Made by a program: the position numbers and the translations under genes
Notes under the pieces: generated by a model
What the model saw: only the letters and a program-made list of their open reading frames with translations
What the model was told of the DNA's origin: nothing
Databases searched by the model: none
Shown here: positions 8,096-16,270 of the stretch, in pieces
How positions within the stretch are numbered: the stretch's first letter is position 1
How the letters are laid out: each line of letters starts with the position of its first letter
IMG/VR virus record: IMGVR_UViG_3300017739_000018
Coordinates: 1-50,025 of that record
Reading direction: 5' to 3' (one strand)
Origin: a virus
DNA: 50,025 nucleotides

Positions 8096-9040
8096 TTAGT
8101 CAGTTTTAACAACGCCAACAGCCAACGCTTCTGGACGTAAAACTTTACGGCCGAATACGTGCAGACCACGAACGATGTCGCTAAATGTTTCAGTTGAACG
8201 AACAACTTCTGTTTTAGCGATGTGCGATGCAGTCGCTGTAGAAGACATGTGACCCGCGAGAACTACGAAGTCGTTTGTAGTGTCCTGTGAAGTGATAGTC
8301 ACAACGTCAGTACCAGAGTTGTTTAGTGCAGTTGTTTTGTAGCAGTTCATGCCAGCGATGTTGCCCTGCATAACGAGACCGTTACGAAGAGGTGAAGTCG
8401 CATCACCAGTGACCTGCACTTCAGCAAATTTAGCACCTGCTTTAAACAAGTTTTCCCAGAAAATAGGAGGTGCTACAAACCAACGATTTTCCTCAGGAAT
8501 TGAGTTATCATCCATTGCACGTGCAATTGCCAACATTAAGTTAACAGCGGCGTCTTCGTTGCCGGAACCAGTGATGTCAATAGGAGCTGACGCAGATCCA
8601 AAAGTAGCCGCGCCACCTGTAAGACCAGCACCATCAGCCATCGCTTGAAGGACGTTAGCATCGTACTTACGTTTCAAAGAGAACGCACCAGAAGATGTAG
8701 CCAACGCCTCAAAATTGACGTGTGACTGACGTTCTTCGATGTCGTCAATCTTGAACGCGAAAGCATTCGCTTGGTCAACAACCATTGTAATCTGATCGTC
8801 AGCGAGGTCTTGTGGATTGACCACAGCACCGCGTGAGTAAGAAGATACAGTGATTGTAGGTTCTTTGATAATGCGAACAGTATCGCCGAAGTTTTCAATT
8901 TCACCAGCGTAATCAGTGTTGGTGATATCTTCGACTACCGACGCACGACGGAAAAACTTCAGGACTTTCTGAGAAAAAATCTCAGGAGTAAAGTTCCCTG
9001 AAGGCAGGTTGTTATAACCTGATGCGCTATTAAAAGCCAT
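8096..9040 (-). CDS. Major capsid protein
   Basis: A 314-residue coat protein, following the scaffold gene as in most tailed phages. It starts MAFNSASGYNNLPSGNFTPE and continues with EIFSQKVLKFFRRASVVEDI, GDTVRIIKEPTITVSSYSRG and FKIDDIEERQSHVNFEALAT, typical of the N-arm and E-loop region of HK97-fold coat proteins in marine podoviruses. The C-terminal half includes RWFVAPPIFWENLFKAGAKF and ends GLHVFGRKVLRPEALAVGVV. A strong AAGGAAGG ribosome-binding site precedes the ATG. HK97 fold is expected for the family, not shown by the sequence alone. Confidence 0.88.
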   Translation of the reverse strand: MAFNSASGYNNLPSGNFTPEIFSQKVLKFFRRASVVEDITNTDYAGEIENFGDTVRIIKEPTITVSSYSRGAVVNPQDLADDQITMVVDQANAFAFKIDDIEERQSHVNFEALATSSGAFSLKRKYDANVLQAMADGAGLTGGAATFGSASAPIDITGSGNEDAAVNLMLAIARAMDDNSIPEENRWFVAPPIFWENLFKAGAKFAEVQVTGDATSPLRNGLVMQGNIAGMNCYKTTALNNSGTDVVTITSQDTTNDFVVLAGHMSSTATASHIAKTEVVRSTETFSDIVRGLHVFGRKVLRPEALAVGVVKTD

Positions 9041-9082
9041 GTTAATACCCTTCCTTATGAGATAGTTAGGTCGCTATTAAGA

Positions 9083-9970
9083 TTATGCTCTGTAATCGAT
9101 ACGGCCTTCTACTTTCGCGGCGTCAATCTCAGCTTCGAGTTTTTCAAATTGCCACGGTTTTAGCCTACCGATTTCTGAAGCCTTCCAGATCTTCTTATCT
9201 GTTGGAGCTTCGTCAGCCACATCTTTCGCAGTTGAGCGTGTAACTGCGGCGGCTGGGTCTTCATTTTTTGCGGATTTGCGTTTTTTAGTAGTTAAACCCA
9301 TGTCTGATTTATATAGGTCTACTACCCTTGATGCCCAGACTGCATCCGTGTTGTTCTTGTAAATTCCGTCTGAGATAGATTCAGGTTGCTCGTCGAGCCA
9401 CATTAAAAACTTCTCATCAGTTTTCAAGTCATTAAAGTCCGGATGCTTTGCTAGCAGTTCTTTATACGCTGATTGAATTTTAAGATTTTTCTCTTTACCT
9501 TTTAAAGAGTCAACCTCTTCTTTTAATTCTTTTAGCTTGTTTTCTGCTTGCAAAGAAGAAACTGTTTCTACGATTGCATAAACATCCGGATACTTTGCTT
9601 TAAACTCCTCCAAGTCTTCTGGAGTTTTGGGAAGTTCTGAAGCTGACAGTCCGCTGTCTTTGCCCGCTTGTCTAGCTTCTGCAAGTTCTTGTCGTTCTTG
9701 CTTCCACTCTTCAAGTTTTGTATCGTAGTGACGTTTTAAATCGTCGTATCGTTTCTTGTAGTCTGTGTCAGAACCTTCTTTTGGTTCTGCGAAGCTAGTT
9801 TCTTGCTTAGGAGTAGCCTCTTCTTCTTGCGAGGGGTCCTGTGCTTCTACTGTTTCGTCTTCATCTTGGTAAACTTCTTCTCGATATTTTCCACGATATA
9901 ATTTATCGTTATTGATTGTTCCGAAAGAATCGTTTGCCTTATTTGCGCGATGTCCGCGTGATTTTGCCAT
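9083..9970 (-). CDS. Capsid scaffold protein
   Basis: A 295-residue, highly charged, Glu/Lys-rich protein just before the coat gene. Residues about 35-70 are acidic and disordered (EVYQDEDETVEAQDPSQEEE), residues about 70-160 are strongly coiled-coil (YKKRYDDLKRHYDTKLEEWK, ENKLKELKEEVDSLKGKEKN), and the C-terminus is a mixed-charge helix (LKPWQFEKLEAEIDAAKVEG) of the type that binds coat protein. This is the classic scaffold pattern. The AGGAG site 7 bases before the ATG follows two RNA hairpins that may tune its expression. Confidence 0.85.
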   Translation of the reverse strand: MAKSRGHRANKANDSFGTINNDKLYRGKYREEVYQDEDETVEAQDPSQEEEATPKQETSFAEPKEGSDTDYKKRYDDLKRHYDTKLEEWKQERQELAEARQAGKDSGLSASELPKTPEDLEEFKAKYPDVYAIVETVSSLQAENKLKELKEEVDSLKGKEKNLKIQSAYKELLAKHPDFNDLKTDEKFLMWLDEQPESISDGIYKNNTDAVWASRVVDLYKSDMGLTTKKRKSAKNEDPAAAVTRSTAKDVADEAPTDKKIWKASEIGRLKPWQFEKLEAEIDAAKVEGRIDYRA

Positions 9971-9986
9971 TTTAGTCTCCTATCTC

Positions 9987-10014
9987 ACGGGGCCTCATGG
10001 CTGAGGGTAGCCGT
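9987..10014 (-). ncRNA. Scaffold-leader hairpin 1
   Basis: In minus-strand RNA this 28-base element folds as ACGG, CUAC, CCUCA, loop GCCA, UGAGG, CC, CCGU: an outer 4-bp stem and an apical 5-bp stem separated by an internal loop. It ends 16 bases before the scaffold start codon and just before the AGGAG site. The outer stem and internal loop are identical to hairpin 2 while the apical stem differs by compensatory changes, which supports the fold. Confidence 0.7.
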
Positions 10015-10023
10015 AGTGTATTC

Positions 10024-10053
10024 ACGGGGCCTGCGGGATTGCAGGGTAGCCGT
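10024..10053 (-). ncRNA. Scaffold-leader hairpin 2
   Basis: Upstream partner of the previous hairpin: ACGG, CUAC, CCUGC, loop AAUCCC, GCAGG, CC, CCGU, starting immediately after the stop codon of the 707-residue virion gene. There is no uridine tract, so it is not an ordinary terminator. Possible roles are RNase processing or stabilising the scaffold/capsid mRNA, or protein binding. Confidence 0.7.
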
Positions 10054-12177
10054 TTAAGACCTTAAAAACCCAGTTGGATTACTTACTTTGTATTTGTCCG
10101 GGTTCTTTTCTGTATACTTGATGTAAGGGCGTGGAGATATGTCCCTATCATCGTAATTTGAGTATTCTGATTTGTTAAAGTAATCAAACTGTTCTCTAGC
10201 TGATCTATCTGAATTCATTAAAGCGTTTGACATCATTTCGTTATAAAATTCTTTTTCATAGCCTTTGGCAATTCTAGGGGCTATTTCGTTTAAGTACGCT
10301 GAAAATTTAAGAAGAGAGTCCCCAGTAAAAAGGGCGTTTTCTTCGTTAGGATCATCATATATACGGGCACTGTCATCTCTAAACTTTTTGAGAAGGCCGC
10401 CAAACTGCTCAATTTCTCTGTCAGACAGATTGGGGTTAAAGTCTGCATCTTTAGGCGTTTTACCACCTTTAGCCATTTTTCCGCCATCATAAGCTACCAG
10501 CATCCCTTCCGAAGGATTTTGTGGCTGTTCATCGAGTGCTTCAGCTTCGGGGCTTTGGCCGTTCTCTTCGACACGTTCTTCAACTTCCGCTTTGCCGCGA
10601 TTGTTGATCTTATTTAATCTGTCGTAGCCGATGATCTCAGCAAGCAAAGGAGGAATTACAACCTCACCCTCTGAGACTAATAAAGATACAGCATTCTCTC
10701 TGTCTATTTTATTCTCATCTCCAGAAATGTCAACACCTTGGCGTCTTGCTTCATCTATAGCCTGAAGAATCATTTTTTTAATGTCTTCTGATCCGGCGAA
10801 CTCGACTGCGGCCGCGTTAATAATAAACGTACCTTCTTCAACGTCGAGAGGAACGTCATCAGCAACGGTTTTACTCTCTGGTAAATTTTCTGGTTTTTTC
10901 TTGCCCACAAACCCGACAGGGCCGTCACCCGAAGGCTGTCCTTGGGGTTGTCCCACTTGCATACCTTCTTGAACCCGCAGGGGGCGGTCGGCGAGGTCCA
11001 GCACCGCTTGGTTGTAAGCATACATTTCTTGTAGTTCAACAGAAGATCCCGCTTTCATAGGGTTCTTCATAAATGCTTCGGGGTTTTTCTTCACAGCAAC
11101 AGGGTCAAACATAGGACGAGGTTTCGCAGACATCATCTTGTCCATCTGAGAATCGTACGCCGTTCCACCGTTTGCTTTCTTTTTAACTTCACCACCTTCT
11201 TTGAAGAGGGAATCAAATGCGCTGTCAACCATTTCATATGCACTCGGATAAATAGAAGGGCCTACTGCTCGCATAAAGAGAGGACGAAGAGACGACCTGA
11301 AAGGCCGTGTAGCGGCTAATGCAAGAGGATTTGCTCTTGTTACTGCTTGTGCGTACTCGGGGTCGCCGCCTCCTAACTCTCTTCGTGCTTCCATCGCTTC
11401 TCGTGCCGCAATTATTTGAGACTCTCTCGCTTGCGGTGATAACAAAGAAGCACTTTCTCCAAAAGCTGTAGATGCGTAAGCGTAGTCCATTGCCCCTTGT
11501 TCGCGTCCAGTAATATCCGTCGCAAGAGCTCTATCTACTTTTGCTCCTCCGGGAACAGCCATTCCAATGACATTTCCAACAAAATCAGTAAACTCAAAGT
11601 CGTCAAATACTTTTCCGATGTACCCCTCACCTGCCGGCGAAACAATATAGTCTCGAGTTACGCTCGTACCAAAACGGGATGCAACGCCTTCCGCAAGGTT
11701 AGTTCCAAGCTTTTGTAAACTGCCGCTAAGACCTTCTTCATATGATGGAATTTTTGACTGAAGTTCTGATTCGAGCTCGTCAAATCCAATCGCTCCTGCT
11801 AAGAATGCGGCCTCTTCTGCACCGACACGAGAACCTCGAGGATCAAAGTTCATAACTTCCATGTCAGCGTTAAGCACCGTGTAATCTCTTATGGAGTTAG
11901 CCCAGTTACCTCGATTAGCTTTTTCGTAGGCAACGTCTAGACGATCAAACAGGTCAGAGATGCGGTCGAGCTCATCCATTTGCTCATCTTGTCTATCCGC
12001 ACCTTCGCCAACAATTCCCATATTAATGTCAACTTCAGCACCAGAACCCCCACGACCGCCGCCTCCACCGCCATCATTTTGGTCATTACTTCCACCGGAA
12101 TAGCCCATCGCTTCATTGAAAGAATCATCAAAATCTCCTGCGGAACCCCCACCACTACCTGTATTAAAGTTAGCCAT
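10054..12177 (-). CDS. Virion-associated protein, 707 residues
   Basis: Lies between the portal block and the scaffold. Residues 1-55 are a Gly/Ser/Asp-rich disordered region (GGGSAGDFDDSFNEAMGYSG). The middle is helical and hydrophobic in part (FTDFVGNVIGMAVPGGAKVD). Residues about 440-530 have a compact segment, EEGTFIINAAAVEFAGSEDI followed by LLVSEGEVVIPPLLAEIIGY, which I have seen in large virion proteins of marine phages. The C-terminus is charged and helical. It may be an internal or head-vertex protein. No catalytic motif is visible. The stop codon abuts hairpin 2. Confidence 0.6.
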   Translation of the reverse strand: MANFNTGSGGGSAGDFDDSFNEAMGYSGGSNDQNDGGGGGGRGGSGAEVDINMGIVGEGADRQDEQMDELDRISDLFDRLDVAYEKANRGNWANSIRDYTVLNADMEVMNFDPRGSRVGAEEAAFLAGAIGFDELESELQSKIPSYEEGLSGSLQKLGTNLAEGVASRFGTSVTRDYIVSPAGEGYIGKVFDDFEFTDFVGNVIGMAVPGGAKVDRALATDITGREQGAMDYAYASTAFGESASLLSPQARESQIIAAREAMEARRELGGGDPEYAQAVTRANPLALAATRPFRSSLRPLFMRAVGPSIYPSAYEMVDSAFDSLFKEGGEVKKKANGGTAYDSQMDKMMSAKPRPMFDPVAVKKNPEAFMKNPMKAGSSVELQEMYAYNQAVLDLADRPLRVQEGMQVGQPQGQPSGDGPVGFVGKKKPENLPESKTVADDVPLDVEEGTFIINAAAVEFAGSEDIKKMILQAIDEARRQGVDISGDENKIDRENAVSLLVSEGEVVIPPLLAEIIGYDRLNKINNRGKAEVEERVEENGQSPEAEALDEQPQNPSEGMLVAYDGGKMAKGGKTPKDADFNPNLSDREIEQFGGLLKKFRDDSARIYDDPNEENALFTGDSLLKFSAYLNEIAPRIAKGYEKEFYNEMMSNALMNSDRSAREQFDYFNKSEYSNYDDRDISPRPYIKYTEKNPDKYKVSNPTGFLRS

Positions 12178-12183
12178 TTGCTA

Positions 12184-12411
12184 TTATTTCTCCGCGTCTA
12201 CCACTGCTTGGTGGTTAGATTTGAGGTTCAGGAGGGTTTCCAGTAAAACCATCTTCCCCTGCAACTGGAACATTTCCCGTTCCGATTGTGCCGTCACCAA
12301 CCCCCGAAGCGTCACTTGGTGGAGGTCCATCAGGTAATTGGTCAGGGCTTCCCATGCCTGCGGGTGGTGCACTAGCGGGCCCACCTTCTGGGCCTGTTCC
12401 TTGTTGAGCAT
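12184..12411 (-). CDS. Small gene overlapping the portal 3' end
   Basis: A 75-residue protein, MLNKEQAQKVGPLVHHPQAW onward, in a different frame from the portal C-terminus, which it overlaps by 197 bases. It has an excellent ribosome-binding site (AAGGA, 7 bases before ATG 12411) and reads as a compact helical protein (ALTNYLMDLHQVTLRGLVTA, MFQLQGKMVLLETLLNLKSN). The pattern resembles small head proteins encoded after portals in podoviruses. The portal frame here is Pro/Gly/Ser-rich and looks disordered, so the second frame appears to be the constrained one. Confidence 0.7.
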   Translation of the reverse strand: MLNKEQAQKVGPLVHHPQAWEALTNYLMDLHQVTLRGLVTAQSEREMFQLQGKMVLLETLLNLKSNHQAVVDAEK

Positions 12412-14311
12412 TTTGAAGTCCTTGTAGTACTTTTGCGTAGAGTTGTGCTTCATTTACATCATTTACCAGCTCTTCCGGATCAATGTCCTGAGAGATTGCC
12501 AATTCTTTGACAAGATTGGGTAATTTAATAAACGGTGCGAGCATTGGATTCGCAACCGTCTGGAGAAGCGTTGTAAGCCTCTGTGAGCGAACTTCTTTTT
12601 GCATGACGGCCGAGGTACCCCGAGGCTTAATACTTAGATCTCCGACGATATCAGGGGCCTTCTCGTTGTACTGCATATTCCATTGAAAGTATGCTTCACC
12701 AAGCGGTTTAAGAAGATAGTCATCAATGTTTTTGATAACAGTTTTTACGGACATCGTTCCGGCACTCATTAACATAGACAACCCAGAAGACGTTCTACCT
12801 GTACCTGTAACACCCGTTTGTCCGTGCAAAACGCTCGGGATGCCAGTTTCTTCATCTGAAAGCTGACGAGCAATTTGATACATTTGAATGTTTTCAGGTG
12901 CAGTATTAGGAAATTTAAGCCCGTTGATTGCTGTGCCTGTTACCCCCGACTGGCGTCTGAACACTTTACCGGGAAAGATTTCAAAGTTTTGTCCGGGAAC
13001 AAGAGATGCTTCGTCCACATCAAAAACAAGGTTGCCCGCTAATGCTAAGTTGTCAATCGCCATACGAACATGACCGTTCATAAGCATTTGGGCATCTTCC
13101 ATGTTTTCCGCAACGCCAACGCCCCAAATCTGGTAGGGGTTAACTTCATACGGAAAGCAGTGGTATGGAATTCGAGCGGGAGTAAAAGGATTGAGCACAC
13201 AACGTAAAACTTCAGTGCCACAGACCCACGCGTTAATTTGTACTTGATCTAACTCTGAAACAGTCTCAGGTAAATCCATCCCGACTTCACGAGCAAGTTT
13301 AGCATCTAAAACACCCCAATACTCAAACAATTCAAAACGGTTTTCTTGATAGTATGGCTCCGTATCGTCTTCTCTGATCGTATCTTCATAATACTTGTCT
13401 TCGTAGTTGGGTCCTTTTAAAAGTGTGTTTTCTATTGCCGTCGCGTTAAAGAATGGACGATTCATCAAATTACGAATTTGTTGGCGATTCATCCTATGAC
13501 GTTGAATTACATATTCACAATCTTCAAGACTTGTAGCTGAAGGGTCCGGATGGAAGTCCCAAGCTGAAACATGTTCAAGACGAGGAACTAAGTCCTCAGT
13601 AGGGTTGTACACACGTTGTCCGTCTTCGCCACGTTCCCAACTGTGAATGCGCTTGTAATGATTAAACGGTCCTTTTACAATCCCCGTACCGAGAAGGCAC
13701 GACTCAAAGATAGCGTTACGTAATACATTGACCGCGTTTGTGTCCAAAAGCTGGTCGTGAATATGCTTTTCTAACGCACGTGCCGCCTCAGCCGCTGGAG
13801 AAAACTGGGGCTCTCCTACTAGCGACGGGCCTGCTGAGAGCTGATCCGCCATTTTTTGGTACTTGCCGAAATTAACCTCAGTAGCACCGGGTTCTAAATC
13901 TAGCCCATCACCAGCAAAACCAAAAGGACTTTGTAATTCATCCGCAGGTGTTTTAAGGTGTGCAAACTCCACGATACCGTCAGGCACAGGAGTGTGTTCA
14001 ACTACGATTGGAAACTTTTTGTTCACAAACAAAATGTCTACAATTTGACCGTATGCCGCTAAAACTTTAGTCTTCGTGATTTTAATAAAGACTTTAGATC
14101 TTTCAGAGTCACGATACTGTGTAGACGAGTCGTAGATTCCACGGAAGTTTTTGTACGCTTGAAGCCACCGCTGTTCAAATGTACGACGTCCATTTTCCGA
14201 ATCTTGAAAACGATTATGGATATAGCCTGCTAGCCCCGGCATTTGTTCGTCAACATCGAGAACCTCGACCTGACCGTCATCCGGAGCTTGAAGGAAGCCC
14301 TCTTCAGCCAT
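12215..14311 (-). CDS. Portal protein
   Basis: A 698-residue protein between the small gene at 14326 and the 707-residue virion gene. It begins with an acidic region then RRTFEQRWLQAYKNFRGIYD and RSKVFIKITKTKVLAAYGQI, typical of large podovirus portals, and includes VEHVSAWDFHPDP-like text (LEHVSAWDFHPDPSATSLED), YHCFPYEVNPYQIWGVGVAE and the allosteric segment ETGIPSVLHGQTGVTGTGRT. It would form the dodecameric DNA gate at one vertex. The C-terminal 80 residues are Pro/Gly-rich and are overlapped by another gene. Confidence 0.88.
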   Translation of the reverse strand: MAEEGFLQAPDDGQVEVLDVDEQMPGLAGYIHNRFQDSENGRRTFEQRWLQAYKNFRGIYDSSTQYRDSERSKVFIKITKTKVLAAYGQIVDILFVNKKFPIVVEHTPVPDGIVEFAHLKTPADELQSPFGFAGDGLDLEPGATEVNFGKYQKMADQLSAGPSLVGEPQFSPAAEAARALEKHIHDQLLDTNAVNVLRNAIFESCLLGTGIVKGPFNHYKRIHSWERGEDGQRVYNPTEDLVPRLEHVSAWDFHPDPSATSLEDCEYVIQRHRMNRQQIRNLMNRPFFNATAIENTLLKGPNYEDKYYEDTIREDDTEPYYQENRFELFEYWGVLDAKLAREVGMDLPETVSELDQVQINAWVCGTEVLRCVLNPFTPARIPYHCFPYEVNPYQIWGVGVAENMEDAQMLMNGHVRMAIDNLALAGNLVFDVDEASLVPGQNFEIFPGKVFRRQSGVTGTAINGLKFPNTAPENIQMYQIARQLSDEETGIPSVLHGQTGVTGTGRTSSGLSMLMSAGTMSVKTVIKNIDDYLLKPLGEAYFQWNMQYNEKAPDIVGDLSIKPRGTSAVMQKEVRSQRLTTLLQTVANPMLAPFIKLPNLVKELAISQDIDPEELVNDVNEAQLYAKVLQGLQNAQQGTGPEGGPASAPPAGMGSPDQLPDGPPPSDASGVGDGTIGTGNVPVAGEDGFTGNPPEPQI

Positions 14312-14325
14312 AGTAATCTACCTTG

Positions 14326-14523
14326 TTAGCCGTATAAGGAAGTATCGTCTGCCATTGTGAACAGAGAAGCATCTACCGTTGTTTTAGTTTGAACTTTAGG
14401 TGCGTCTTCTGTTAGAACGTCAGTTTTTGCTTGCGTATCAAACTCCAGACCTTCACGATAGAGATTAGTTTCTCCAACATTAGTATCTACAGTTTGTTTA
14501 TCTGAGTTCATAATATCTTTCAT
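14326..14523 (-). CDS. Small acidic protein before portal
   Basis: A 65-residue acidic protein starting MKDIMNSDKQTVDTNVGETN and ending ASLFTMADDTSLYG. The ATG at 14523 is preceded by AGGAG with a 6-base spacer. An upstream in-frame start would extend into the recombinase-like gene and is unlikely. There are no Cys and no recognisable domain. Position between the recombinase-like protein and portal suggests a minor virion or assembly role, unproven. Confidence 0.6.
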   Translation of the reverse strand: MKDIMNSDKQTVDTNVGETNLYREGLEFDTQAKTDVLTEDAPKVQTKTTVDASLFTMADDTSLYG

Positions 14524-14533
14524 TTTATTCTCC

Positions 14534-16270
14534 TCATTGGATTCCAAACATTCGGGACATCTGTCCCTCAATGTCGTCACGTAAGCCAGCTTCTTCGGCT
14601 TGTTCTTCAATTTCTTTTGCCACAGGTTCTAGCGCGGCTCCCATTACTTCTTTACCGACTTCGACACCTGCTTGCATTATTCCGACAGGACTTTCTTCGA
14701 GTATAAATTGTCCGGCCTGTTCTAATACAGAAGGTACGACGGGTTTTCCTTCTTCAATGTTTTTTTGAGCTTCAGCGACACGGGGCATAAGTGAAGCACC
14801 TATCAACGCAGTGCCTCCAACTGTAAGAGCTCCTTGAGCCATCTTGCCGCCATCAATATTGCGGAAGAAGTCCATGAGTGAACTCATGCCTTTTTTCATG
14901 TCGTCGTCTACGGTGACTTGTTTAGGAGCAGGAGCGGTTTCCGCTTGGATGCGAGCGCGTTCTTCTTTTTCAAACTGTTTGAGTTCTAATTCACGCGTGA
15001 TTTGCTGTCGATCAATGGCATCCTGCCCTTCAAGAAACTTTTGACCCTCTTCACTCTGTAAAAACTCAATTCGCTCTTTTTGCTTTTTAAGAGCATCACT
15101 TAAATAGTTTTCAGTTTTATTCTTAGCTTCTGCAACCTGTGCTTTTGCTAACTCTCTGCGCTCTTCTTCCGTAAGAGTCGAAGTAAAGTTTGAAGCGTCC
15201 TCTCCAAAACCCGCGAACTTATCACGGACACCGATTAAAAGGCTATCGGCAATCTTGCCCAGTCCTTCGACAGGCTTGAGTCCTGCGTAGTTTCTTGAAA
15301 GAATGGAAGAGTCGGTGTGACCCATCATTGCTTCGGTAACGTCCGTCGGATAACCGAGCTCGTCTCGAACGATTACTGACATAAACGAACGAGTAGCACT
15401 TGGGCTTGTTATAACGCCTTTAGAAGGGTCTTTTGCGTCAAACAGCGGTAAAAAATCTTCAAACCCTGCCAATAACCGTGGAGAAATAGTTGCACGGTAC
15501 GCTTTATCGTACGTACTTTGAGTCACGTCAAATAGCTTGTCACTAACGGAAGACTCATAGTTACGGATTACTAAATCCGCCATTGGTGATCCAATGGGAT
15601 ACTTTACTGCGGGGCGAGTTTTTTTACCTTTAGTTACGCTTTTAACAGTGACAAAATCGTCTGTGATAGTGACGTCGGACTTTTTAATTGCGCTGTTACC
15701 AATTAATTGTTCGGGGCGTTGAAAAGTCGCTTTGTGGTACAGAGCTAAATCTGCAACTGCGTCTCCATATTGAGCCCGTATTTCAGGGACAGCTTCCGAA
15801 TATATCTTTTCAATATCGTCGTGCGGGATAGGCTTTTGCATGGGGCGTTCGCCCGCCAGATCAGTGCGCTGTGTACCTCCTGATAGACTTCCCGACCCTT
15901 TACCCCCTGTAATGAGAGGATAAACCCTAATTTCACCTACTCCACCGGGACCGGGCACTGTTAGATTAAGTAAACCGGATTCCTCAAGAATTGGTCGAAT
16001 GTTTGTTTCTAAAGCTTGGAAATTACTGTACTTGTTGGCGGTTTTGTTTACATCCTTACCTAAACGAGACCAATTGTCTTGCTTCCGCATCTCAGCGAGC
16101 GTAATATCCGCAGGTAAACCTGTTTTGTCCCACGTATTACGGAGTGCACGTAGCTGTTTAAAGTGGTTTTCAGTCGTAGTAGGCTTTGCCATCGCGTAGT
16201 CGATAGCTTCACGGACTGTAAGCGTTTGGTCTGCGGCCTTTTCTACAAATTCTTCGTACGATAGTGGCAT
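14534..16270 (-). CDS. Tyrosine-recombinase-like protein with long tail
   Basis: A 578-residue protein inside the head operon, starting one base from the terL stop. Residues about 15-105 resemble a core-binding domain. Residues about 175-335 match a tyrosine recombinase catalytic domain: Arg I at R185 (FQRPEQLIGNSAIKKSDV), a beta-hairpin Lys near 214-217 (TKGKKTRP), Arg II at R294 (SATRSF), the GH box at H318 (MMGHTDSS) and the nucleophile Y328 (SRNYAGL). The usual His of HxxR is Ser291. Residues 360-578 are coiled-coil, then a hydrophobic stretch (MAQGALTVGGTALIGASLMP), unlike standard integrases. Either integration or a virion-associated recombination role is possible. Confidence 0.75.
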   Translation of the reverse strand: MPLSYEEFVEKAADQTLTVREAIDYAMAKPTTTENHFKQLRALRNTWDKTGLPADITLAEMRKQDNWSRLGKDVNKTANKYSNFQALETNIRPILEESGLLNLTVPGPGGVGEIRVYPLITGGKGSGSLSGGTQRTDLAGERPMQKPIPHDDIEKIYSEAVPEIRAQYGDAVADLALYHKATFQRPEQLIGNSAIKKSDVTITDDFVTVKSVTKGKKTRPAVKYPIGSPMADLVIRNYESSVSDKLFDVTQSTYDKAYRATISPRLLAGFEDFLPLFDAKDPSKGVITSPSATRSFMSVIVRDELGYPTDVTEAMMGHTDSSILSRNYAGLKPVEGLGKIADSLLIGVRDKFAGFGEDASNFTSTLTEEERRELAKAQVAEAKNKTENYLSDALKKQKERIEFLQSEEGQKFLEGQDAIDRQQITRELELKQFEKEERARIQAETAPAPKQVTVDDDMKKGMSSLMDFFRNIDGGKMAQGALTVGGTALIGASLMPRVAEAQKNIEEGKPVVPSVLEQAGQFILEESPVGIMQAGVEVGKEVMGAALEPVAKEIEEQAEEAGLRDDIEGQMSRMFGIQ

